From: Melioribacter roseus
Lineage (GTDB): Bacteria > Bacteroidota > Ignavibacteria > Ignavibacteriales > Melioribacteraceae
NCBI GenBank assembly: GCA_020724325.1
Contig: DYHC01000054.1
Location: forward strand, 1-9,417
DNA: 9,417 nt
Direction: 5' to 3'
Below, piece by piece: positions 1 through 8,120 of this stretch. Position 1 is the first letter of the stretch. Each line of letters begins with the position of its first letter. A model generated the notes under the pieces. The model worked only from the letters and a program-made list of their open reading frames with translations, was not told where the DNA came from and did no database searches. Made by a program: the position numbers and the translations under genes.

Positions 1-618
1 AGACAGACATTGGGAATAATTTCCATACTCATAACGAACCGTTACAACCTTAATATTTTCGAACTACTGGATAAGTCATTGCAGGCATTTGAGCTTGATA
101 ATAAAGAAGTCCTCATGAATGACCTCATCAAATTTTTTGAGCAGAGAATAGAGCCTTTGTTCCAGTCACACGGCTATCCCCTTGATTCCATATCTGCCGT
201 CATGAACTTTGTTAAAGACAAGCCGCTTTACACTGTAAAAGAAAGGCTCGATGCCATACAGAAATTTAAAGAAGACTCCGATTATGAGTCATTCATCCTC
301 GCTATTAAAAGGGTCAACAACATCTCTCCCAAAAATGAAGTGCCTCCTGTAAATACAGAGATGTTCGTACAGGAAGAAGAAAAAAATCTTCATGAAGAGG
401 TGGAATCCATAACTCCTGAGATAAACTCACTTCTTGAGGAGAACAAATATTATGATGCGATCAGGCTTTTATCGAGCCTCAAAGAATCCATAAACAGGTT
501 CTTTGACAAGGTGCTTGTCATGGATAAAAATGAGGAGATAAAACAGAACCGCCTTTCATTGATTAAAAATATACAGAAGCTTGCTCTCCGGATTGCAGAT
601 TTTTCGAAGTTAGGCTAA
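1..618 (+). CDS. glyS: Glycyl-tRNA synthetase beta subunit, C-terminal part (partial)
   Basis: This is the last 205 residues of the beta chain of the two-subunit glycyl-tRNA synthetase, which with GlyQ charges tRNA-Gly in the cytoplasm. The frame is open from base 1, so the gene starts outside the window. The TTG at base 10 is an internal Leu in an R-Q-T-L-G-I-I stretch typical of GlyS, not a start. The visible part is the helical anticodon-binding (DALR-like) region. The C-terminus carries the family hallmarks: an FFDKVLVM segment, then a helix with the NRL motif, then ADFSKLG just before the stop. These match the usual FFD.VMV / R.NRL / ADFSK ending of GlyS. The ending looks intact. The gene converges on proB and the two stop regions overlap by 9 bases. 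Identification rests on recognised motifs only, but these are distinctive. Confidence 0.92.
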   Translation, partial: RQTLGIISILITNRYNLNIFELLDKSLQAFELDNKEVLMNDLIKFFEQRIEPLFQSHGYPLDSISAVMNFVKDKPLYTVKERLDAIQKFKEDSDYESFILAIKRVNNISPKNEVPPVNTEMFVQEEEKNLHEEVESITPEINSLLEENKYYDAIRLLSSLKESINRFFDKVLVMDKNEEIKQNRLSLIKNIQKLALRIADFSKLG

Positions 619-1710
619 TACGACCATGTTGTCCCTGTGTACTACTTCGTCGGAATATTTGTAGCCGAGGATTGATTCTATCTCTGTGGTCTTTTTACCT
701 TTTATTTTTTCTGTGTCCTGCGAGGAATAATTCACTATGCCCTTTGCAATACGGTTGCCATGAAGGTCAACACAATAAACTGCATCGCCGGTATCAAATA
801 CGCCTTCAACTCTCACAATGCCTGACGGTAAAAGGCTTTTGCCTGCTTTTAAAATGGCGTTGACAGCACCGTCATCGATAACAAGACTCCCCCTCGGTCT
901 TATGGCATAGGCGATCCAGCCTTTTCTGGATGAAATCTTCTTTATCTGCGGCTTGAATTCGGTACCAATGTGGACACCGTTCAGGAGTGATACTATAAGC
1001 CCTTTCTTTCTGCCGCTTATAATATTCACCTTTACGCCGTAGGATACAGCCTTCTTTGCTGCAAGTATCTTTGAATACATTCCGCCTGTACCAACAGCGC
1101 TTCCGGCGCCTCCTGCCATTGCCTCAAATTCAGGTGAGATTTCACTTACAAAAGGGATTATTTTTGCTTCCGGGTTTTTAGTCGGGTCTGACGAATAAAG
1201 CCCTTCCACATCAGAGAGGATAATAAGCCTCTCTGCATCTATTAATCCCGACACAAGGGCAGCAAGCTGGTCATTGTCTCCGAATTTGATCTCATCTGTA
1301 GCAACAGTATCATTCTCATTGATTATCGGTATTATTCCGTAAGAGAGGAGTGTGATAAGGGTGTTTTTGGAATTCAAATACCTGCCCCTTTCAGAAAAAT
1401 CCTCTCTCGTAAGAAGCACCTGTGCAACCTTTTTGCCGAAATCGCCGAAACTCTTCTCATATGCCCACATGAGGGAAGACTGTCCAACTGCTGCTGCAGC
1501 CTGCTTGAGCCTTATGTCCTTCGGCTTTTCCTTCAGACCAAGCTTTTTCATGCCTGCTGCAACTGCACCAGAGGATACAACCACAATTTCATAGCCAGCC
1601 TTGCACATATCGGATATATCTCTTGCAATGGAATGAATCCTCTTCTGATTCAAGCCGCCCTTTCTGTCTGTGAGTATATTACTGCCGATTTTTATGACTA
1701 TCCTGCTCAT
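610..1710 (-). CDS. proB: Glutamate 5-kinase with C-terminal PUA domain
   Basis: ProB phosphorylates glutamate to gamma-glutamyl phosphate, the first and feedback-controlled step of proline synthesis, in the cytoplasm. The 366-residue length is normal for the long form. The amino-acid kinase domain covers about residues 1-255: K7-I-G-S10 at the nucleotide site, SSGAVAAG at 46-53, NENDTV at 131-136, FGDND at 143-147, LSDVEGLY at 165-172, and GTGGM at 207-211 with K214. A PUA domain follows at about 275-350, and the protein ends HRDNMVVLA. The ATG at 1710 is supported by a purine-rich AGAGGA element 9 bases upstream. It lies 58 bases after jetD on the same strand and may be read from that transcript. 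The usual partner proA does not follow, because glyS converges here instead. Nothing looks broken. Confidence 0.97.
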   Translation of the reverse strand: MSRIVIKIGSNILTDRKGGLNQKRIHSIARDISDMCKAGYEIVVVSSGAVAAGMKKLGLKEKPKDIRLKQAAAAVGQSSLMWAYEKSFGDFGKKVAQVLLTREDFSERGRYLNSKNTLITLLSYGIIPIINENDTVATDEIKFGDNDQLAALVSGLIDAERLIILSDVEGLYSSDPTKNPEAKIIPFVSEISPEFEAMAGGAGSAVGTGGMYSKILAAKKAVSYGVKVNIISGRKKGLIVSLLNGVHIGTEFKPQIKKISSRKGWIAYAIRPRGSLVIDDGAVNAILKAGKSLLPSGIVRVEGVFDTGDAVYCVDLHGNRIAKGIVNYSSQDTEKIKGKKTTEIESILGYKYSDEVVHRDNMVVLA

Positions 1711-1768
1711 AAAGGGATTTCCTCTTTCTTAAAAGTGAAACTCTGTTGCATATAATTTTATCACTAAT
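1711..1768 (-). promoter_or_regulatory. AT-rich spacer upstream of proB, weak candidate promoter
   Basis: This short gap between jetD and proB carries the ribosome binding site of proB (AGAGGA, 9 bases before the ATG). On the minus strand a TTTATA hexamer (1777-1772, in the jetD stop region) stands 17 bases from TATATG (1754-1749), a poor match to a sigma-70 type promoter. AT-rich sequence gives such matches often, so this is only a candidate. If it is inactive, proB depends on read-through from jetD or from obgE further upstream. I saw no hairpin-plus-T-run terminator here. Confidence 0.2.
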
Positions 1769-2614
1769 TTATATAAATATTTCTTGGTCTAACCCCTTTT
1801 TATGATTGTGAATAGATGCGATTAACTCCAAAAGATTTTCTTCTTTAATTTTGCTGATGTCAAAATTTATTTTTTGTTCATCATATCTTTTTTTACTGCC
1901 TGAATTTTTAATTAAACTGTCAATGTTATCAGGTATAAAAATGTTTGCTCTGTCGTTAATATATTTCTTAAATTCATTAAGATAAATTCCTATTCCTGCA
2001 AAATCAAAATCGCCAAAATGTAAATAGTTGTTGGGCAGTGATTGAAGCCACTTAATTAAGTCCTTGCTTTGATTTTGAGGGTAACGGCTAACGAAAAGTG
2101 TCTTTAGATTTTTGAATAAATACCTTTGTTTGTGAATATACCGAAAGTTTTCGGGGTTCTCTATTCCAACAATTGTGATGTCCGGTTCAGGAATAAAATT
2201 TTCAAAGTCATAAATGAAATTGAATGTTCCTTCTTTTGGATAAATTATTATTGATTCACTGTTTAGTGTCGCCTGTATTGGTGTATAACAGTTCACTAAA
2301 AACCCTTTGAAAGTTCTTACAGATTTTAGTTTTGAATCAGCAGCAACTGTTACAAGTTCAGCGCGGGTTAAATTTTCTTTCTTGTATGTCTCAATATAGG
2401 AATGAAGGTCATTAATAGCAAAATGGTTTCGCAAGTAAAGATATAATTGCTCTTTATTTGAAATCTGTAATGTGCTTTTAATTCTGCCTTGTTTATATAT
2501 TATTCCTTCTGAAATTAAATCGTTAACAATGGGGTGTTTGAGTCTGCTTGCAGGAATTTTTTCTCCGCTTGCAAGCAGCAATAATTTCTCCGCTGTGCTT
2601 AAAGGTAGTTTCAT
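1769..2614 (-). CDS. jetD: JetD-like Toprim nuclease subunit of a Wadjet system
   Basis: The likely role is the DNA-cleaving subunit of a Wadjet (JetABCD/MksG-type) complex, cutting circular plasmid DNA captured by the SMC motor. The C-terminal half (about 120-281) reads as a Toprim fold of the DUF2220 kind: E152 in IENPENF after a hydrophobic strand, D202 and D204 in GDFDFAG, and a terminal QE pair (Q277, E278) in LDQEIF. These acidic residues would bind the catalytic metal. The N-terminal half (about 1-115) is small, helical and winged-helix-like. At 281 residues it is clearly shorter than characterised type I JetD proteins (roughly 390), mainly through a reduced N-terminal part. Both ends look intact. 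Its ATG overlaps the jetC stop by 4 bases (ATGA), which suggests translational coupling, and an AAGGG element lies about 9 bases upstream. The assignment rests on motifs plus gene order. The subtype is not determined. Confidence 0.82.
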   Translation of the reverse strand: MKLPLSTAEKLLLLASGEKIPASRLKHPIVNDLISEGIIYKQGRIKSTLQISNKEQLYLYLRNHFAINDLHSYIETYKKENLTRAELVTVAADSKLKSVRTFKGFLVNCYTPIQATLNSESIIIYPKEGTFNFIYDFENFIPEPDITIVGIENPENFRYIHKQRYLFKNLKTLFVSRYPQNQSKDLIKWLQSLPNNYLHFGDFDFAGIGIYLNEFKKYINDRANIFIPDNIDSLIKNSGSKKRYDEQKINFDISKIKEENLLELIASIHNHKKGLDQEIFI

Positions 2615-5600
2615 ACTTCTGCACCCTTTTTGACTAATCGTTTGATTGTAGTTACATTCTCTGTATTTTTTGCCAAAAGATAAGTATATCTATAATCCGT
2701 AGCATTGTATGTAGTGGGGGAGCTATTGATAAGTAGAATATTCCTGCTATTAGCAAATTCTAAAATACCTTTTACATTATTCGGGTGAAGTTTTCCAATT
2801 TCATCCATCATACAATGTAATCTGAAATCCCTGAATCGTTTTGATGCACCTTCTTTGAATACATTCAGCAGCATAATATTTATCATTGCCTTTACTAATA
2901 CATCCGTTCCATCAGAACCAACATTTGATAACTTTTCAACCCAGTTTGTATCGTTATCATTCTCTACAATTCTAAACTGCAATTCAAACGAATCAGAGAG
3001 TGTAATTTCTTTCTCTTTAAAGTCGCTGATTTCTTTAACTAACTGTTTAAGCAATTCAACTGCCTTTTTGTTCTTTGCCTCCTGATCTGGCGATGAAAAT
3101 AAATTGGCGGTTCCTAAATCGTTTATATTTTCATCATTGAACTTTTTTATTTCAATTAATATCTGGACAACTTTGTTGACGCTCGAAACAATTCTCAATT
3201 CAATGCTCTTAATTACTCCCACAAAATTTCTTGCAATAAAATCTTTATTTATGTCGGTAATTACTTTTTGTATTTCACATTCTTTTGAAAGCAAGTCCGT
3301 TGTTTCTTTTCCGATTTGTTTAATGATATGAGCAAAGCGTTCATTAACTCTTCTCTCAAAATCGGAAACTTTATCTTCATCAATAAACTCTTTCAAGTCC
3401 TCTGCAAACTTAAAATATTCTGCCTTCTCAATAAGGTTTGTTTTAAAATTGAAAATATTTTGTGATGAAAAATTGCCGTTAAATTTATTGATTGCCTCCT
3501 GCAATTCTCTATACCTGTCAATGCCTTTATAGTAGGATTGATTAAGTTCTTCTATTAATGATTTGCAACGTTTATCTGTTTTATTTTCTTCCTGTAGTTC
3601 TTTAGTCGGTTCTTCAATGCTTTTGTAGCAATCAGTGAGTTTAAACGATTCAAACTCTTTTAAATCTATACCAATATTATCAAGTTCCTTTTTTATAGCT
3701 TCTATTTCAGTATTAAGCAAACCAATCTCATCAAATAGCTTTTGCTTTTGTAGATTGTGTTTTGTGAGTTCGGTTTCTAATTGCTGTTCGAATAAATCTT
3801 TCTTGGATTTGAATTCATCAATCTTGTCAAAAAGTTCTCTTTTGTCCTTATTATATTCCGCAACTTTATCTCTATTATTTTCAATGAAATGCAATTCAGA
3901 GTCAATATCCTCAACTCTTTTTTCTATATCAGTTATTCTTGTTACATCTGCTCCTTTATCTGATAATTCCCTTTGCTGTTGTGCCTTTACAGCATCAGTT
4001 CTTTTTTGAGAATCTTGTTTCTTGTTTTGAATTTCAAAGTCAATCTTAGCGGCTATATCGCTTGTTTTTTGCTGTTCAGCTTCTGCCTTTCTTTCTTTTT
4101 CTTTTCTTTTTAGCTCAACTTGTTTGTTGATGCTTTTCTCAATTTCTATTACTTCACTTTCAGCATTTAATATTCCCTCGCTTGCTTTCTGAATTTCAGT
4201 TTCAATATTCTCTATCACTAATTTCTTTTCAGATTCAGCCTTATTTGTAAAATCATTTAATTTGACTTTTGCTTCTTCTAATTTGCTTTTGCTTTGGTCT
4301 CTTGTATATTCGCTATTGCGAATATTATCTTTAATTTCATTGATTTTAGGTTGATGTTTACGTTTTAACTTTTCTAAATCATTATTCAGATGCTCCGATA
4401 ATTCCGAAATGTTTTTTTGGATGGTTTCAATTTGACTGTTCAATTCTGTTTTATCATTCTCATAATCCGAAACTGTCTTCACTGTTTTGCTGATTTCGTT
4501 TAGGTTTAAACAAATACCGTAAAAACTCAGGTCGGATCCGGAAATTCTTTCAGGCGACAAACCCTGTTTGAACAAAATATTTTCTTCGTCAATTACTTTA
4601 CCAATTGTTTTTTCCCAACCTGGATATTGCTCGTTGAGCCAACCATAAAACGAATCTTTACTGTTTTCTATTTTCTCATTTATTGAAGTAATTTCATTAT
4701 TTAGCTTATTGATTTGCTCACTGCATTTTCCCTTTTTGTTTTCAAAAATTTCTTCAATTCTTACTTTCTCTAAGTCCCAATGCTTTTGAATAGTTTTTAC
4801 TTGTTCTCCGAATTGTTTTATATCATTGTCAGATTTACGAATAGATTCATTACGATTGACGATTTCATTTTTAACTTCTTCAACTTCAGTTTCATAAAAG
4901 CGTTTGTGCCTTATTTCTGCTTTCTTGATATGAAGATTGCTTATTGCAGTTTTCTTTTCCTCAAGAAGATTTTTAGCAAGTTGTAATTCCTCCCGATGCT
5001 GTTTCTTTATTTCCTCAAAAAGCTTTTCATATTGTTTGGTCAAATTTTCTTTAAAAAGTTGCAGGTTTTCTCTTGCAGTAAGTCTTTCGGTCTGCTTGCT
5101 ATTCTCAAATTGCTGTAATTGATTCTCTATCTGCTTTAGCTGAGCTTCGTATCTCTGGTTGATTTCAGTAAACTTTGCTGATAGTAATTCCCTTTCCTCT
5201 AAAAGATTTTGCCTCTCACCTTCCAAGTCAGATTTTTTTGCAACCCTTTGAATAATGCTCTCAATATTTATTTGTTCATACTCCTTTGCTTTGGCGTTTG
5301 CTTCACTTATCTTATTTTTAAAAACGCTAATTTGTGATTGGATTTTCTCTTTTTTCTTGTCAAAGGTTTTTTCAATCTCGGATGCTTTTTCATTTAGCTT
5401 ATTTCTCTTTGATTCTTCTCTTTCAAGTTTTTCGACAATTTTAGGTTGCTGTTTCTCAATATTATTCAGCGCCCAAACAAGTTGCATAGCTAACTGCTTC
5501 TTCTCTCTTTCTAAATGTTTTATTGCTGAATAAGTTGTCGCCACTATGTCCGCTTGCTTACGTACAATTACTTCGCCACTCTTATTTTTTTCAGTCCATT

Positions 5601-6282
5601 TCTTAATATCGCTGAGTTGCGTTTCAAAATCTTTCAGGTGGTGGGAGTAATTTGTTAAGTCAATTTTGATATCTTCTTCATTTAGTGATTTGATAATTGT
5701 GTCTTTGATAAATTCAGCATCCAATTTTGAATTGAGAAATACATTTTGAATTGTTCTCGGTATATTTTGATATTGTTTACTTTCAAGAATGGCATACTTT
5801 CTAAATTCAGAAGTTATACTTTTGCTGTTGCCATAAAGGATATTGCGGTAATCTTCATAGCTGTCTATTTTCCTTGTGTAGTTAATATCTCTGCCAAAAG
5901 CCAACTTTGTTTTATCCCAACTCTCAAAAGCTTTTCCTTCGCTGCCAATGAAATATTTTTTATCATAAGTTGTATCAAAAAATCGAAAACAAACCCTGCC
6001 TTGCGATTTAAAAACCAAAACACAAAAGGGTCCCGATTCTCTTTTCACTTCATAGATTACATAAGAGTTTTGAAAAGGCAAATAGAAATCAACAAAACTT
6101 TTTTTGCCAACTGGAATACCAACCCTTAATTGGTTTGCATTATAGAAAAATAGCAATGCCCTGAGTATTGTGCTTTTCCCAACTCCCTGCGTTCCAATAA
6201 AGTGAACATTTCCATCGATGCTGATTTCGGAATACTTTATTGATGCACTGTTGATGAATATTATTTTATTCAGGTATCTCAT
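2611..6282 (-). CDS. jetC: JetC-like SMC ATPase (MukB/MksB-type) of a Wadjet system
   Basis: This 1223-residue protein is the probable motor subunit: an SMC-type ATPase that dimerises and, with JetA and JetB, extrudes DNA loops. Walker A is GTQGVGKST at 30-38. A LPFQNSYVIYE segment at 68-78 probably holds the Q-loop. From about 235 to 540 and about 605 to 960 the chain is rich in E, K and Q and reads as long antiparallel coiled coil. A non-coil segment at about 545-600, including LSFYGICLNLNEI, is the likely hinge. The C-terminal head has a signature-like NVGSDGTD (1120-1127) and Walker B CMMDE with D1160 and E1161, followed by a D-loop region. No CxxC zinc hook is present, so it is not Rad50/SbcC. 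The start at 6282 lies inside the end of jetB (17-base overlap) behind the purine-rich stretch GAAGAAGTGAAAA. A chromosomal MksB condensin is the main alternative, but the adjacent jetD argues for Wadjet. Confidence 0.87.
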   Translation of the reverse strand: MRYLNKIIFINSASIKYSEISIDGNVHFIGTQGVGKSTILRALLFFYNANQLRVGIPVGKKSFVDFYLPFQNSYVIYEVKRESGPFCVLVFKSQGRVCFRFFDTTYDKKYFIGSEGKAFESWDKTKLAFGRDINYTRKIDSYEDYRNILYGNSKSITSEFRKYAILESKQYQNIPRTIQNVFLNSKLDAEFIKDTIIKSLNEEDIKIDLTNYSHHLKDFETQLSDIKKWTEKNKSGEVIVRKQADIVATTYSAIKHLEREKKQLAMQLVWALNNIEKQQPKIVEKLEREESKRNKLNEKASEIEKTFDKKKEKIQSQISVFKNKISEANAKAKEYEQINIESIIQRVAKKSDLEGERQNLLEERELLSAKFTEINQRYEAQLKQIENQLQQFENSKQTERLTARENLQLFKENLTKQYEKLFEEIKKQHREELQLAKNLLEEKKTAISNLHIKKAEIRHKRFYETEVEEVKNEIVNRNESIRKSDNDIKQFGEQVKTIQKHWDLEKVRIEEIFENKKGKCSEQINKLNNEITSINEKIENSKDSFYGWLNEQYPGWEKTIGKVIDEENILFKQGLSPERISGSDLSFYGICLNLNEISKTVKTVSDYENDKTELNSQIETIQKNISELSEHLNNDLEKLKRKHQPKINEIKDNIRNSEYTRDQSKSKLEEAKVKLNDFTNKAESEKKLVIENIETEIQKASEGILNAESEVIEIEKSINKQVELKRKEKERKAEAEQQKTSDIAAKIDFEIQNKKQDSQKRTDAVKAQQQRELSDKGADVTRITDIEKRVEDIDSELHFIENNRDKVAEYNKDKRELFDKIDEFKSKKDLFEQQLETELTKHNLQKQKLFDEIGLLNTEIEAIKKELDNIGIDLKEFESFKLTDCYKSIEEPTKELQEENKTDKRCKSLIEELNQSYYKGIDRYRELQEAINKFNGNFSSQNIFNFKTNLIEKAEYFKFAEDLKEFIDEDKVSDFERRVNERFAHIIKQIGKETTDLLSKECEIQKVITDINKDFIARNFVGVIKSIELRIVSSVNKVVQILIEIKKFNDENINDLGTANLFSSPDQEAKNKKAVELLKQLVKEISDFKEKEITLSDSFELQFRIVENDNDTNWVEKLSNVGSDGTDVLVKAMINIMLLNVFKEGASKRFRDFRLHCMMDEIGKLHPNNVKGILEFANSRNILLINSSPTTYNATDYRYTYLLAKNTENVTTIKRLVKKGAEV

Positions 6283-6835
6283 TTTTCACTTCTTCGGGGA
6301 TGTTGATAGTTAAAACTAATTGCTCAAGATACTTAAATGATGCAAGAACTTTATACAGGTGTGAAATTTCATTTTCAAGCTCGATGAATTTATCCTTTTC
6401 AAGCAACTCCAAAATTTTATCAATGATTTCATTGAACTTGTCTTTTCCCCCGCTGTGTTTTCTTAATCCATCCAACTTTGTTTTTAGTTCTGCATCCATA
6501 TTAAGTTTAACAAGTATGTCTGAAGGGGTAAAGCGGTAGCCTGAGCCAAAAGAGCTATCAAAGGTTTTCAAAAAATCAATAATGTCAATCCATTTGAAAG
6601 CAGTTTCAATTTTTCTTTCTAAATCAACTTTAGATTCTACTCTGGAAAAATAAAAGTATTCATCCCCTCGTTCCAAAATAAAATTTATACTTGCGAAGTA
6701 ATCGTATAACTCGCCAAAACTTTCGTCAATAATCCCATAAAGTTTACAAACAGAATCATCCGAACTGTTTGAACAAATAAATTGCCCTCTACTTAGTATT
6801 TCAAATATCTCTGCTGTTTGTTTTGGTATTTGCAT
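6266..6835 (-). CDS. jetB: JetB-like / MksE-like KITE subunit of a Wadjet system
   Basis: This 189-residue protein sits exactly where JetB (MksE) lies in Wadjet operons, between the kleisin-like gene and the SMC gene, and its size fits. KITE proteins are small tandem winged-helix dimers that bind the kleisin and touch DNA. The first half (about 1-115) has alternating helices and short strands compatible with a winged-helix domain, with an aromatic strand pair around DEYFYFSR (57-64). The second half (about 120-175) is acidic and helical. I know no single-residue signature for this family, so the call leans on gene order, size and a general resemblance to MksE-annotated proteins. The ATG at 6835 is 8 bases past the jetA stop, with only a weak purine stretch upstream. 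The 3' end overlaps jetC by 17 bases, which suggests coupled translation in fixed stoichiometry. Confidence 0.72.
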   Translation of the reverse strand: MQIPKQTAEIFEILSRGQFICSNSSDDSVCKLYGIIDESFGELYDYFASINFILERGDEYFYFSRVESKVDLERKIETAFKWIDIIDFLKTFDSSFGSGYRFTPSDILVKLNMDAELKTKLDGLRKHSGGKDKFNEIIDKILELLEKDKFIELENEISHLYKVLASFKYLEQLVLTINIPEEVKNEIPE

Positions 6836-6843
6836 ATCATTTT

Positions 6844-8058
6844 CTATATGGGATAAACCATTGCATATTCAATCTCTTTTTGTGTATTAAACTTTTCGGT
6901 AACATTTAAAATAGATTCGTATTGGGAAATCAACTGGCAATAAACGGTAACTCTTTCATCGAAGGAAATTTCTTTTGCAAAGTTGTAGCCCAACACAAAT
7001 TCAAACAAGTTATTTCCTGATGCAACAAAACTGTTTTTTACTTCTTCCAAATTGATCTGTATTTCTTCTTCAATCTTTGTTTCCAAATATTCATTGGAAA
7101 TATTTCCAGCAAGGGGCAGTTTGATATTTGCTCCTGACCTTACTCGTTTAGAAATTTTTCGAATACTTTCGTATGCCGCATCATCAGTTTGCAAATAATC
7201 TAAAGACAACTTTAGTGGATAAATCGGATTGGGTTCAAATATTACAGCATTGTTTTTTGCAAGTAAGGATTCAATATTTGTTGACGGACGGATAATAAAC
7301 TGATCTCTTAAATATTTTAACTGACGCAACCTTTCAATCACTCCACTTTGATATTTAATTTGATTGAGGTATTCAATAATTTGTTTCTGAATTTCAATGA
7401 GGTTGTGCCGGCACTCGTTAAGTTGCAATTTTAACTGAATGATAATTCGGTTCAGTTCTTCATCTAAAGCAGATTTGAAAAAGGTTTGTTCTTCTTCTGA
7501 AATTAACTTTTCGGTTTGGTCAATTAAAGCGTTAATGTCAATTCGTTTTCTATCAAGGTTTTCAAGTTTTGCTTTTTTTATTTTGTAGTTCGGCTCGTTC
7601 TTAAAAGTGTTGTCAATGTTTCTTTTCAAATCAACAACATTCCTGATAGTGATTATTCCTATCTTCCTCAAAGCATTTTTAACGGCTCTCAGATAATTGT
7701 ATTTTCTGTTTTCATTGTTCTCTTGCAAATAGTAAAGAATGTTCTGTTTTACATTCTGAATATTTTCGTTGATGTATGATGTGTTGATTTCTTCATTTAC
7801 CTCCAACACCTGTTCAAAGAACTGTAAAAACTGGTCGTCAATTTCCAAGTAAGTTCCGTTCTGTCTTATTACTGAATGGTTAATCAGGTATTGAATTCTA
7901 TCTTCATTAAAGTCAACCATTGCAAGAGCAAAATCATATTTGTAAGAAAGTGATTTACGCTTCTCAAACATTTCTGCAAGAAGTTTATGCTCCCTGCTGA
8001 GAGTGGATAATAATTCCTTTATTGAAGTAAAAGTATCCATCTTTTTCTGATGCGGCAT
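6844..8058 (-). CDS. jetA: JetA-like kleisin (MukF/MksF-type) subunit of a Wadjet system
   Basis: This 404-residue protein is first in the four-gene operon and is the probable kleisin that bridges the JetC heads and recruits JetB. The N-terminal 100 residues suggest a winged-helix fold: helices followed by a strand-turn-strand at NGTYLEIDDQF (about 67-77). The middle (about 105-260) is almost entirely helical and charged, fitting a MukF-like helical linker. The last 130 residues are mixed and could hold the C-terminal domain that contacts the SMC head. I saw no enzymatic motif. Two starts are possible, ATG at 8058 or ATG at 8040 (residue 7); neither has a convincing ribosome binding site, and the longer form is given. 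The call rests mainly on position, size and helical character. Whether it matches the DUF3375 family of type I JetA cannot be seen by eye. Confidence 0.7.
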   Translation of the reverse strand: MPHQKKMDTFTSIKELLSTLSREHKLLAEMFEKRKSLSYKYDFALAMVDFNEDRIQYLINHSVIRQNGTYLEIDDQFLQFFEQVLEVNEEINTSYINENIQNVKQNILYYLQENNENRKYNYLRAVKNALRKIGIITIRNVVDLKRNIDNTFKNEPNYKIKKAKLENLDRKRIDINALIDQTEKLISEEEQTFFKSALDEELNRIIIQLKLQLNECRHNLIEIQKQIIEYLNQIKYQSGVIERLRQLKYLRDQFIIRPSTNIESLLAKNNAVIFEPNPIYPLKLSLDYLQTDDAAYESIRKISKRVRSGANIKLPLAGNISNEYLETKIEEEIQINLEEVKNSFVASGNNLFEFVLGYNFAKEISFDERVTVYCQLISQYESILNVTEKFNTQKEIEYAMVYPI

Positions 8059-8120
8059 AATGTGTTTTCAGCAGCAGGGCTTAATTCATAAATAGGCTCA
8101 ATGCCCTTCCCTCAACGTCT
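8059..8120 (-). promoter_or_regulatory. Spacer upstream of jetA, weak candidate promoter
   Basis: This is the largest gap in the minus-strand gene run (62 bases) and the only place where a private jetABCD promoter could sit close to jetA. A TTGAGG hexamer (8115-8110) lies 17 bases before TTTATG (8092-8087) on the minus strand, a poor promoter match. No strong terminator hairpin separates the DUF2283 gene from jetA, so read-through from obgE remains possible. Confidence 0.2.

Noticed and set aside
10..12. TTG at base 10 as the start of the first gene
   Set aside because: The frame is open to base 1 and codes for conserved GlyS residues upstream of this codon.
2855..6129. Several plus-strand open frames of 60-130 codons opposite jetC
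   Set aside because: They are antisense to coiled-coil coding sequence, rich in Ser, Phe and Leu as expected from reversed Glu/Lys codons, and show no domain motifs.
2611..6282. JetC as a Rad50/SbcC repair ATPase
   Set aside because: No CxxC zinc hook in the centre and no SbcD/Mre11 partner; neighbours fit the JetA-B-D set instead.
1769..8058. A Lamassu-type SMC defence system
   Set aside because: Lamassu pairs an SMC protein with an effector such as LmuA, and lacks the kleisin, MksE-like and DUF2220-like Toprim quartet seen here.
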